The position numbers and the translations under genes were made by a program. A stretch of DNA of 64,000 bases from Dermacentor variabilis. Its lineage: Eukaryota > Arthropoda > Arachnida > Ixodida > Ixodidae. Shown here piece by piece: positions 1 through 9,946 of this stretch (within the stretch, counting starts at the first letter, position 1; each line of letters opens with the position of its first letter). The stretch is from positions 35,093,115 to 35,157,114 of the forward strand of contig NC_134573.1 of the NCBI RefSeq assembly GCF_050947875.1. The letters are read 5' to 3'. Below the pieces are notes generated by a model. The model was not told the origin of the DNA, ran no database searches, and worked only from the letters and a program-made list of their open reading frames with translations.

Positions 1-1837
1 GTGCTGCAAGTGTTAGTGATGTGTGCAAATTGTTTTATAAAATGAATGGGAAGGTAGATGGCTGGGTGTTCCCGCTTGACGTATGTCGTTGTATGGAGTG
101 GGTTCACTTCTTTCATTGTTTTTCACGACGTGTTGCACCAGGCATAACTTTCAAGTGGCTGGATAGGTTTGTTTCAAGCCTGCTAGATGAAATAGTTTAT
201 ATTCTCATGTCTGATGTTTCTGCAGCGAATTTTCGTATGAGTCAACACTCGGTAAACTTCACAAAACTCATTAAAGAAATGAAAATTCTTAATGTATTCT
301 GCATCTGTACACTTTATGATTCTAAAAATGTCAGAAATGTGGTAAAAGTAAGATTTTAATCAACACAAGTAATTGGTGCTTGAAAGGATTAAGGTCAAGT
401 TAAAGAATTCAGCTGTATGCAGAACACATTAAATGTGAAACAGAAACACAGAAAACCAACATAAAGCCATGTTGTTTTATTCATGTTTGCAGGCCTTCTG
501 GCTGCCGAGCATAGACGACAACTTGTGAAACCGAACCACTGCTGGTTGGCAGCACGACTGTTGCAAGGCCAGGAGGCTTACCGAACATTCTGTGGCAAAG
601 GGTCCATCGCCGTGCTTGCCTCCTCGTCATTGTAGCCTGCTTTGCCGCCGTTTTTTAAGTTATTGGAGACTCGTGAGAAGAGAGTGGCCACTCGCTGCCC
701 TGCCCCCCCCCCCCCCCTCCCTCCAGCTTTCGTCAATGATCGCTTGTGTCGCTGCTCGAATTCATCGATCTCAGCATTGTTCTTCGATATCTCCGAACTG
801 CGCTCTTACACTGAACTCCACTGGTCATTTCGGGGAAGGCCTTTCAGAGAGTCCTTGAGCAAACGCTCCGATTTGGCGAACTAAATCTGGCAGACAAAAA
901 AGTCTGCGCTCGTTTACAGCAGAAATGAGTCATGTGACATGAGATGCTCTGGAACTTGATGACAGCGGAGTGAGGGATGTGACTTGTTTGGATTCAGCCG
1001 ACTGAAATTAACTGCTTGAAAACAGATTCTCCACTGCGAGCCAAAAAAAAAGCCTGCTCTGAGTTGACCAGGGGTGTTCACCTTTAATGATGCAGCTCCA
1101 TTCGAGGCATACTGCTGTTTGACTAAAGTAAATATCCTAGTTCAAATGGTTAATGTGTGGCAGGAAGCTATACAAAGGCTCAACGTAAAGTTTACCTCAT
1201 TCCTCGTAATATCTCCGGTTCCTGAATGCAACTGTCACACTGTTTTTGTTACAAACGAGCCTTGCGCATGCATTATTTTACCACTGTGCATTTGGTGGTT
1301 TTTCTCTCATGCTCATACATGTGCGACATTTTTGATGGGGGAAGAAGGGCTCTGCCCATGTCAGTTTGGGGAAGTGTGTGTTTCGAGATGATTGACAGCT
1401 GTTTTTGTCACCAGTGCACCTCGGAAAATGCTACATATGCAAGAGCGCAGAGACTGCGCCCTGTTTGCCTCTTCTATCGTTTTGTCAAAAGCTGGTTGCT
1501 GGCTGTTCCCCCTTGTTTTGTTTTTGTCCATTGTTTTCAGCTTTTATCCCCCTGTTTCTTGTCACCATATCATTTGCATCAATGAAGGCTTCTTTTGTTG
1601 GTCTTGTGTTGTCGCGCTCCTTCCTCGTCGTCTGCTCCGCGGAGCACCTCTAGAGTCATCAGTTTACCGTGGTATGCCTATAAATACACACCTTTTTCTC
1701 ATACGTCATTACTGTGTGTCCATGTGCTACCAGACTGCTATCTGTAGACATATCTTGAGAGGTGCTAGAGATTTACAGGTTACACATTGATTAATACTAA
1801 GTCAAACAGTCTTGCATTGATACTTACAAAAGCTGAG
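1..1837. other. Intergenic DNA, no supported gene
   Basis: I see no recognisable gene or repeat family here. Open frames are short and overlap in several phases without domain signatures. A C-only homopolymer lies near 703-716. The stretch could be intronic or intergenic. Confidence 0.5.
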
Positions 1838-1935
1838 AGAGAGAGAAATAACTTTATTGAAATATAAGATGAAGATGGGTCACTCCCGGTGGGCAGCGTC
1901 CTCAGTCCAAAACGCCATGATCTGGAACTTTCAAA
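1838..1935 (-). mobile_element. 3' tail of a non-LTR retrotransposon (LINE)
   Basis: Read on the minus strand, this runs from a GC-rich segment into an AATAAAG polyadenylation-like signal and ends in a short CT-rich simple tail. That layout resembles the 3' end of the RNase H-bearing LINE at 23236-26360, which also ends in AATAAA-like sequence plus a pyrimidine simple repeat. No coding sequence remains, so it is a 5'-truncated copy. The class is inferred from tail structure only. Confidence 0.45.
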
Positions 1936-2125
1936 TATAATAAATTGAGACTGGTGGCAACATGACCTTTAAATTGTTGCATCAGCGCACCATCACAACA
2001 CGGATTTTGATTGTCATCTCAGGGCTAGTTAACTGTTTTGCTGTAAACGAGGATTACATTGCGGGCAAAATTAACTATAGTAAACTGGATGCAGTCTTTG
2101 AAAACTTTACTTACATGCACACTAC

Positions 2126-2141
2126 TTAAAGGGAAGCTGAA
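2126..2141. repeat. Left terminal inverted repeat of the Kolobok-like element
   Basis: Sixteen bases beginning TTAAAGGG, perfectly complementary to 4173-4188. Looser similarity continues about 20 bases inward. Confidence 0.7.
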
Positions 2142-2445
2142 GAATCTGTCGAATCCAATAAGAAGCTCACATACGGATGCGGGGACCTTATAAACCATGA
2201 AGGTAAAATTTTGGGGGGGATTTTTCACTTAGGAGCGCCACAATCGTCGGTTAAAATTGCGCTGTAGCTCCGCCCCCCATCGAGCGCCGCGCACTGCTGC
2301 TGACGATGCGAGCGGAGACCGGAAACTGCGGTGTAGTGACGTCAGCACTGGTGTTCCGCTCCTTCGCAGTCTCCACGACCGTGCTTATTTCTGCGTGCGT
2401 GCCGTCCTAATCTGCTTCGCTCGACCCTACATTCCTTTGTTTGTG

Positions 2446-2481
2446 TATATAAGAGTGGTAGTTGACGTGCGCAGCATCAGT
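2446..2481 (+). promoter_or_regulatory. TATA box plus arthropod initiator upstream of the THAP frame
   Basis: TATATAAG at 2446-2453 is followed by the arthropod-type initiator TCAGT at 2477-2481. Its A (2479) is 33 bases downstream of the first T of the TATA box, the normal spacing. The THAP start codon is at 2500, giving a leader of about 21 bases. Promoter function is inferred from spacing alone. Confidence 0.45.
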
Positions 2482-2499
2482 TGAACTTATAGGCCGATC

Positions 2500-2700
2500 A
2501 TGCCGGCGTTCTGTGCAGCCTATGCTTGCACGAACACCAGCGGCCGCGACGATGTTCCGATGTTCCATTAGTTCCTGCAAGACGAAGCTTTCAGCTAAGT
2601 GGGAGGCTGCTGTGAAGCGAAACAACTTCAAGCGCTCAAGAACAACAGTGTTGTGCTCTAACCACTTTCGTGACGATTAATACCGGAGTTTATCAATAAT
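2500..2700 (+). pseudogene. Broken THAP-domain coding sequence
   Basis: The ATG at 2500 opens a frame starting [12 protein letters not shown], the usual opening of a THAP zinc finger (Met-Pro, then CX2-4C-type cysteines). It reaches an FH pair, where a TAG stop interrupts what should be the F-H-x-F-P segment. After a one-base shift the rest of the domain is readable: a WEAAVKR segment with the conserved Trp, then VLCSNHF with the second zinc-ligand pair (Cys, His), then a DD pair and another stop. THAP domains are C2CH DNA-binding fingers found in P, Kolobok and host proteins. Two stops and one frameshift within about 60 codons make it non-functional. It sits just inside the left end of the Kolobok-like element, so it is probably that element's DNA-binding domain. 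Confidence 0.6.
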
Positions 2701-4172
2701 GCGTGTTTTGGGTTCTCCTAAAAAAAATAATTAGCACGCTGAACGGAAGGTGCATGTTTATCTCCCACCCTTGACGCAGGTTTTATCGGCAAGCGCTGTG
2801 AATTTTCTATTCGCACGTGTGTTGTGAAACAGCCTGCATGCAGTTACCATAACACAGTGCAAGCGTAAAGTTTGCATGTGTTGGAAAGCCTGCTCACGCC
2901 AGGATGCTGCACTCCCCCTTCTCTCGCACACATAGAGAAACCGACCATCTCATGTAGCCGACGGAATTCGCTGGTTACGAGTAGCGTGCGGATGGCGGGC
3001 TGATGAAGGTTCTATACTACACGTGCTACAACAGCTTGTAAATCCCGCGTTTAAACCATCTGTGCAGATTGCCGACAGCTTTGGGGCAGCGCACGAATGC
3101 CGAAGATCGTATCACTGCTTATGTTCTACAAGGAGGCATGCAGGAACATAACACTAAAGTTGTTTGCCACGAAACGTACTCACTGGAATGCTGAATGCAG
3201 TTTAGCAAAAAACATACTCGCCAAAGAACATTATCAACACAAGGAGATGCTAACACTTCGTTCACGTGGAAAGCAGTGCTTGCACCAGCATTTTTTGCTT
3301 CTTGGAAAGGCCGGCTCTTTGCAATCGGCTCGTGCATGCAGGGAGTAAAGTATAAACGCCTTACAAGTGATCTTGCACGCAACCGCGACAGTGCGACAAG
3401 CGAGGCGATGGCTGTCGCGTTCACTCGTCGTCTGCAAGCCGAACTCTACGTGAGCGGCGACTTCCCGGTATGAGGGCAGCAATATACGCGCTGAAACTAG
3501 CGTGACGCATGCTTTATCAGTTTAAGTTGATGTATTTTACTTAAGAAGGAGCATAAAATATTTCTGAAGGTCTTGCACTAGGTTCTTATTCTTGCACGTG
3601 TAAAATTCAATAGTTTGCTCGTTACATGCGACAAACAGTAGTATTTGAGTTATGTACATCCAGTTTCGGCTTCGCACTATTGGCTAGTTGCTTATAGCAT
3701 TTCCGGGCGACGAGCGACGAGTTCTAGATTTCTAGAGACGAGCGATGGAGCGACAACACTGAGCGATCTGTTCAAGCGACGGCCCGTTTTGTCGCTCGAA
3801 GCTGTCGCCCGTCACCGTTGCGCGCAAAATCGCTCTTGTGGAGTTTGGACTTAACGCCGAACTCCTAAGCGAAACGCAAGCTGTTGAAATTTCCCATGAC
3901 CGTCTCAGCAAAACACCACCAAACTACCTTGCACCGTGCCTCGTCTGTAGCGGCAGCAGTCGGTCCGGACGAACACCATTGTTGACGTCACGAGGCGCCC
4001 AACCAATCACAGGCAGAAACGAGGCGTGCGAGCTGGGTGTGTCTGCTGCTCCACTTTTCGACGAAATAAAATATGTTTGGTCTTTCTTTCGCTCAATTTC
4101 GATGTGATATTCAAATTCAGAGGGTTGAAAACCACGACATACTGCTCTTCACTCATTTCTCCTGGAAAAGCT

Positions 4173-4188
4173 TTCAGCTTCCCTTTAA
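4173..4188. repeat. Right terminal inverted repeat of the Kolobok-like element
   Basis: Ends CCCTTTAA and is the exact reverse complement of 2126-2141. An AATAAA-type signal on the plus strand near 4063 could have served as the element's polyadenylation site. Confidence 0.7.
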
Positions 4189-5536
4189 ATAAGCACAAAG
4201 CACATTGAAATGGCAAAATCGCACCGATGCCATCGGTGTTGCAGTTTCGGGAACAAAATTTCAGCATTCATTTCCTCCGCCAAGCAAATGCAAATAATTT
4301 TTTTTTTAAATTGATTTAGCATCCTGGCCCTACAAAAGTGGATGCCCAGTGAAGCTGTTCAAAACCACCACTGCAACAGCTGAGGGGAGTATGCAATGTT
4401 TTATTGCTTTAGAGTGACGTTGACAGCACGCTGCCACCCATAGCAGTGCTGCAAGAATGTTGAAATCTGTTGCCAGGCTGGTTATTTTGTATGCGAAAGG
4501 CTAGGGACGTCACTCCCCACATTGCAAGCTGCCGTCGCTTTGCGCAACACTCGTCTTTACTGGGAAGCGTATGCGGAGAGCACTACATGCTTCGCATTGT
4601 AATCAGCAGTGTTTTATCATTTGGTTTGGATTATTGTTTTGGGCTTGTTCTTCTGAAACGTAAGCTGTTCTCTATGTTGTGTGGCCGATTCCAAAAAAAT
4701 GCCTTTACTGTTGGCTTCATTTTGCTGAGTGCTTGTAGCCTCTGCCTTACGCAGGTATGAGCCATTGCAGATAATTTCTGCTAATCGACGGACATGACAA
4801 ATGCCAACCACCGAGAGGCTAACAGCTTCACTCTGAAAAGTGTTGAAGCTGGGGAAGTTGTTGTCAATGGCGAGTTGGTTAAAAATTGCTGTTTGAGAGT
4901 GTAAAAGAACTACACATGTGCAAGACGATGCGTACAGGCACTTGTTTCAACTCTTTATAGTTGGAGGGACACAGAAAATGTCTTTCCAGTGCATGCACAG
5001 GAGTTAGATTCACATACCAACAGTATCAAAACCTGCACATAAAATTAACATAAGAATAATATTTTGCTGGCATGCAAGCATAGTGATACAGCATCAATTG
5101 CCTTTTTCATTATTTTTAAATTAAAATTGTCTCTACTGTAAGTAGGACATATCAAGATAGCCGTTAGTTGGTTCACTTTAATGATCGTTCAATAATTGCA
5201 GAAGCTTGGAAAAAGGACAACACGCAAGGAGTAACAGGAAGAAAGTACAAGTTCAGACTACCAAATGGTTTGTTGGAACCTGGGGTGTTTAAACATACTG
5301 TACCGTTAAGTCAAGCTTCTTTGTGCAAGGGGTACAGTGATGGCTTGCACAATTGGTAAATAATCTCCAAGACAAGCCATGCTATTCTGCTGGTGCACCT
5401 GCCCGGAATTGCTGTCTCATTGTTGTGGCTTACAATTAATTGGTGGCAGCAACAAGAGGAACTGCGGGCTTGTCGTTTTCCTGGACTTTTTAAGCGTCCT
5501 CCTCAGGTCAGTCAATCACACTGCTCAGCCTGGTCT
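4189..5536. other. Intergenic DNA, no supported gene
   Basis: A+T-rich sequence with short unsupported frames and a T/A-rich patch near 4290-4310. I recognise no domain, RNA gene or element end. Confidence 0.5.
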
Positions 5537-5807
5537 ATGTACCTTCACCATAAATTGAAATGCAAAGAGGACATAACTGGGTGGAACGCCTGTTACACAT
5601 AATATGTACCATCTCCATAAATTTAAATGCAAGCAGCAAATAACTTTCTGGAATGCCTGTTACACATATGTACCATCACCATAAATTGAAATGCGAACAC
5701 GACATAGCTGACTGGAATGGCTGTTACCCATATGTCCCACCTCCATAAATTGAAATGCAAACAGGAAATAATTGACTGGAATGCCTGTTACACAGAATAT
5801 GTGCCAT
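5537..5807. repeat. Minisatellite, left block
   Basis: About four tandem units of 60-70 bp share the core CACCATAAATTGAAATGC followed by a variable linker, then TGACTGGAATGCCTGTTACA and ATATGTACCAT. The same unit resumes at 8585 beyond the Penelope-like element, so the two blocks were probably one array. Confidence 0.8.
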
Positions 5808-5988
5808 AATAAAAATAAAATACAGAACGCCGACCAAAATGGGGTTGTCAAAAAATGCTTAACGTTTCAGCTTGCACACTGAAGCCTTGTTCACTGAGCT
5901 GAGAGGCAAAAAACCTTCAGCTTAAATTCGCATCAATAATCACTTCAAGCATCTTGCATATGTTGGCGGGAGATTGCCATCGTTTCTA

Positions 5989-6258
5989 TTAAACGTGTGT
6001 GCAGTTGTCTGGATATTCAGGGATTCCAGGTACTGTCACTTTGTCCAGTTCTTGGGTGATGACTGAAGCTTGGCTCCAGTTGAAATCGTGCTGCGTGGCT
6101 TCTGCATGTTCAGGAAGTGCACTGGAAGTGACTTCTTCCTTTTTCACATTGTTCATGTGCTCCTTTAGGCGCCGCTCAAAATTGCCACTTTCACCAATAT
6201 AGACATAATTGCAGTCCGCACACGGTATCTTATATACAATGCCAGGAAACCTTTCCAT
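5989..6258 (-). pseudogene. GIY-YIG endonuclease domain of the Penelope-like element
   Basis: The frame starts near GIVYKIPCADC and continues into YVYIGES, then an R-R-L-K-E-H helix. These are the GIY and YIG motifs, with the extra Cys pair typical of Penelope endonucleases. The domain nicks target DNA for target-primed reverse transcription. It overlaps the end of the RT frame (6165-6932) in another phase, which marks a frameshift where the native protein would be continuous. The downstream end reads into the minus-strand tail without further recognised domains. Confidence 0.85.
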
Positions 6259-8043
6259 AGTTTTTCCTTGACGTTGACAAGCTCGTTTCGTAGCTTGCAG
6301 CTGGGAACATGGGCGACTTGCACGTTATATTTATGCAGGGCACGTGCCAAAGCTTCGCTGATGCCGGGAACATACGGGATGGTGGCATGGCGTTGGCCGG
6401 AGGCATCACGTGGTTCCCCAGGGCGCAAGGCTCTTTTTTGCGAAGAAGCAATAAAGCTTTTTGGGTAGCTGCACGTGCCGAGCTCACGTTGAATGCAGGC
6501 CAAATCAGAAACCAAATTTTCTGGCTTGCTACAAATCCTTTGGGCTCTTTGTATTAATGAGAAAGCCACGGACCGCTTGTGGCACATGGGGTTTGCAGAA
6601 GTGAAGTGCAGATACCGCCCGGTGTGCGTGTCCTTCCTGTGGACTTTGAAAGAGAACCGCTGTCTGTCCCGTTCTACCACCACGTCTAGAAAAGGTAGCT
6701 GTCTGGAATCCTTCTCTTCGACAGCGATAGTTGTGGCTTCCTCAATGCTATTTAGGCGATCCATGAAGGCAGCCAGGGTGTCTTTCTTTATGATGCAAAA
6801 GCAATTGTCAACGTAGTGGAAGAAAACTTTCAGAGGAGGATGAAAGGAAGCCAAAGCCCGGTTTTCCACGGAAACCATAGCCAGATTTGCAGCAGTTGCA
6901 GAAATAGATGCGCCCATAGGGGTGCCGTGCACTTGCTTGTGACACTGCGGAAGTTGAAGTAGGTATTTTTCAAGCGAAATTCCAGTAATCTTGCGAGGTC
7001 CTGCACTCCCATTGTTGTACGTTCACAGAGTTTCTTGTCAGCCAGAAGGGCAGCTTTGCATGCGTCCACTGCAAGGACCACAGGAACGCAAGTGAAAAGG
7101 GAAACCACGTCAAAGGACACCATGACTTCATCATCATCCACCGTGAGGTGGCGTACATTGTCAGCGAAGTCCTGCGAGTTGTGAATAAACATGGAGCCGC
7201 TCCAAACAAGTGGAGTACACACGTGGTGAAGGTAGCCAATCATTTGGCAGAGGGCGTGAATGTGAAATCCACAATGGGCCGCATCGGAGGGCCTGACTTG
7301 TGGATTTTTTGGAAGGTTATATAGTGCCGGAGCGGAGCCATTGTGGCAAAGAAGTGAATAGTAGAGTGACTTGGTGTTCTGGCGGCATGAACTGAAAAAT
7401 GCCCATTTGAAGTTTTTGCAGATCCCGTTTCACCTTAAGTGTGGGGTCACAATTGAGGACGGTATAGGGGCAAGTGTCTTGAAGTAGGTCCAACATTTTA
7501 CTGATGTAGTCATCGATGTTCATAATAACTGTGCAGTTAGCCTTGTCAGCTGGCAATGTCACAATGTCACTATTCCTGCAAAGACTTGATGGTGTTTTGC
7601 TGCTCGGGCAACAAGGCAGAGGGCGGCTTACGCGGGAGAGTGGCGAGAAGACTGATCGCACAAGTGCGGGCATCTTGACGCTAGGAGTGATCGATGAGAC
7701 CAATGGCATGCTCCACGGCACAGATAACTTTTTTGGGGTCGGGTGCAGGGCCCGTGTTAAAATTCAGTCCGAGTTCAAGGACACTTGGCCCGGGCTGGCT
7801 AGGAGCACATGAAGACGGGTTACACACCGCTGACTTGACCCAATTCGACATGCTCTTTTGGCGCAGCATGAGACGTGCCAATTTGTTTCGGTGTGTAGTT
7901 TCACAGCTGCAAGACTGCAGACGAGCCTTGAAGTTAGCATGCAGCTGAATGCTGGCGAAGGCATCCTGGCACTGGTGTTCAAGGCGGCGGCGAGCAAAGA
8001 ACAGACGATTCTGGAAGTCTCTGATGGTTGCTTTGCAGTCCAA
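6165..8043 (-). pseudogene. Penelope-type reverse transcriptase remnants
   Basis: Several minus-strand pieces in different phases cover the RT: 7681-8043 (N-terminal region), 7317-7721 (fingers; the plus-strand reverse of LPKIHK lies near 7290-7310), 6830-7243 (palm, with a SFDVVSLF motif A) and 6165-6932 (HGTPMGASIS motif B, then motif C). Motif C reads FHYVDNCF, so the second catalytic Asp of the usual YVDD is Asn. Downstream PFLDVVVER and FKVHRKDTHT match the conserved thumb region of Penelope elements. At least three frameshifts separate the pieces. The host structure is the minisatellite on both flanks. Confidence 0.85.
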
Positions 8044-8331
8044 GATTCTAGCTTGAAGTAACAGGTGCTCAGCTTTTGAAACCGCTCTGTCCGAAAGCCG
8101 TGTCGACGGGTCTGAGCAAGTAGTGACTTTGGAATCGGGCCTTCAACGAAGACATCTGCACAGCAAGCGAAATGAATTGGCGGATTTTGGTAAGAGTTGG
8201 TTGGCCATACGCCTGTCGTAGTTGAATGAAATTAAGAGTTTGATGAAATCTTGTCTGGTCAGGAAGTAATGGCATAATAGGAATAAAATACAGAACACTG
8301 ACCAAAATGGGGTTGTAATAAAATTTGTTTG

Positions 8332-8584
8332 CCACAATGGCTCCACTCTAGCACTATATGGTCTTCCAAAAATCCACAAGTCAGGTACTCTCGATGCGGC
8401 CCATTGTGGATTTCATGCGTTCCCCCTCTGCCAACTGTCCGGTTACCCTCAACCAGGTTTCTGTGTGGAAGCTGAAACATTAACAATTTTTTTACAACCC
8501 CATTTTGGTCGGCGTTCTGTATTTTATTCCTATTATGCCATTACTTCCCAGCCAGATGAGATTTCGTCAAACTCTTCATTTCAA
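8332..8584 (+). mobile_element. Inverted 5' fragment of the Penelope-like element
   Basis: The plus strand reads LYGLPKIHKSG, the same RT fingers segment that the main copy carries on the minus strand near 7250-7345. It is followed at 8493-8550 by an inverted copy of the pseudo-LTR. Head-to-head partial copies of this kind are a known feature of Penelope insertions. The 8585-8596 duplication lies at its outer edge. Confidence 0.7.
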
Positions 8585-9404
8585 AATATGTCCCATCACA
8601 ATAAATTGAAATGCAAACAAAACTGACTGGAATGCCTGTTAACATGCCATCACCATAAACTGAAATGCAAACAGGACATAACTGACTGGAGTGCTTGTTC
8701 CACAGTATGTACTGTCTCCATAAATTGAAGTGCAAACAAATAACTGACTGGAATGCCTGTTAGGCATAATCGCATATGTACCATCACCATAAATTGGAGG
8801 CGAAATGCGAAAACACCCGTGTACTTAGATTTAGGTGCACGTTAAAGAACCCCAGGTGGTCGAAATTCCCCGAGTCCTCCACTATGGCGTGCCTCATAAT
8901 CAAAGTGGTTTTGGCACATAAAACCCCATAATTAATTGAATTAACCATAAATTGAAATGCGAACAGGACATAACTGACTGCTGTGCATGTTGCACATAAT
9001 CACGAAACATGTACCATTGCCATAAATTGAAATGCAAACGGGAAAGAACTGACTGGAATGCCTGTTACACATAACATGTACCATCACCATAAATTGAAGT
9101 GAAAACAAAACTTACTGGAATGCGTGTTCACATAATATGTACGATTGCCATAAATTGAAATGCAAGCAGAAAATATAATGTACCATTGTCATAAATGCCT
9201 GTTACACATGTGTACCATCACCATAAATTGAAACGCAAACAAAAAGTAACCGACTGGAATGCCTGTTACACATAATCACATACCTATGTACCATTGCCAT
9301 AAATTGAAATGCATACGGAAAATAGCTGACTGGATTGCCTGCATCACCATAAATTGAAATGCAAGCAGGAAATAACCGACTGGAATGCCTGTTACACAGA
9401 ATAA
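8585..9404. repeat. Minisatellite, right block
   Basis: About eleven variable units (roughly 35-75 bp) with the same ATGTACCATCACCATAAATT core as 5537-5807. A SINE fragment interrupts it at 8797-8943, and the gypsy1 LTR cuts it off at 9405. Confidence 0.8.
8797..8943 (+). mobile_element. 5'-truncated tick SINE (Ruka-like)
   Basis: Shares TTAGATTTAGGTGCACGTTA, CCCCAGGTGGTC and the terminal CATAATTAATTGAATTAA with the full copy at 17666-17899, but lacks the tRNA-like head. ACCATAAATTG is present on both sides (8786-8796 and 8944-8954), an 11-bp target duplication taken from the minisatellite unit. Confidence 0.8.
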
Positions 9405-9821
9405 TGTCACGTGGTATTGACGGTAAAGAACACAGCAGCAATACTGTGAAAGACTAAACTAACTTTTATTAGGTGAACCTCTGCCCACAAGAACAGGTTA
9501 CACTTGAAGCACAACGATAGCGGCGAACACAGTCTGCGATCGTCGAAGTCTGATGTACCAGTCAAGCATGTCAACTTTTATACACGAGCCATCGAGATTA
9601 ATCGCTAGTGCCCGCATGTCTGCCTGAAAGTTCTACACCATTTGTATCGCGCATACATGCAATAAGATTACACACAGTTCAGCGACAACAGACACCGGGT
9701 AGAGCAATCGATAACATTCCAGAAACTTCCGAGACATGCAGGCGTGTCCTGTGCTGAGCGGTAACATTTGTTAGACGGTGAAAAGCGCTCACTTGAAAAA
9801 GATGAACAAGTCCACGTGTCA
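9405..9821 (-). repeat. gypsy1 3' LTR
   Basis: Starts TGTCACGTGG and ends CACGTGTCA on the plus strand. It is clearly alignable to 15254-15673, for example through GATAACATTCCAGAAACTT and AACATTTGTTAG blocks, but with many differences. The pair has diverged well beyond the LTRs at 56793 and 61083, indicating an older insertion. Confidence 0.85.
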
Positions 9822-9946
9822 ATGCCCCCCTCTCAAGAACAGCGTCCCGATTGTACAAAGACCGAAACACAAACGGACACTTATCAAAGCAACACAGTCC
9901 AGAAAAAGAAAGTCCAAAAGTCGGCTAAGTGAAGTTCCAAAGTTCT

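Larger units (their letters stand above)
2126..4188 (+). mobile_element. Kolobok-like DNA transposon, non-autonomous or degraded
   Basis: Perfect 16-bp inverted repeats bound this segment. The left end reads TTAAAGGGAAGCTGAA (2126-2141) and its exact reverse complement is at 4173-4188. The outermost four bases are TTAA on both sides, which would be the target duplication, leaving AGGG as the element end. TTAA duplications and AGGG/AGGR-like ends are typical of the Kolobok superfamily, whose proteins often carry an N-terminal THAP domain; a broken THAP domain lies just inside the left end (2500-2700). At about 2.06 kb it is short for an autonomous copy, and I see no transposase catalytic region. 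piggyBac also uses TTAA, but its ends differ and it lacks THAP. Confidence 0.6.
5808..8584 (-). mobile_element. Penelope-like retroelement (PLE) with pseudo-LTR ends
   Basis: The minus strand encodes broken remnants of a Penelope-type reverse transcriptase followed by a GIY-YIG endonuclease. A terminal segment of about 40 bp (minus strand ACAACCCCATTTTGGTC onward) occurs at 5808-5848, again at 8264-8316 in the same orientation, and a third time inverted at 8493-8550. This matches the pseudo-LTR and inverted-partial-copy architecture known for Penelope elements. Minisatellite lies on both sides, and AATATGTNCCAT is present at 5796-5807 and 8585-8596 as a likely 12-bp target duplication. Frameshifts and stops show the copy is dead. 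Confidence 0.85.

Noticed and set aside
3195..3473. 92-codon plus-strand frame within the Kolobok-like element
   Set aside because: No resemblance to transposase motifs and overlapped by equal-sized frames on the other strand.
8587..9404. Regularly repeated units reminiscent of a CRISPR array
   Set aside because: The genome is eukaryotic, repeats and spacers are both variable versions of one minisatellite unit, and there is no cas gene.
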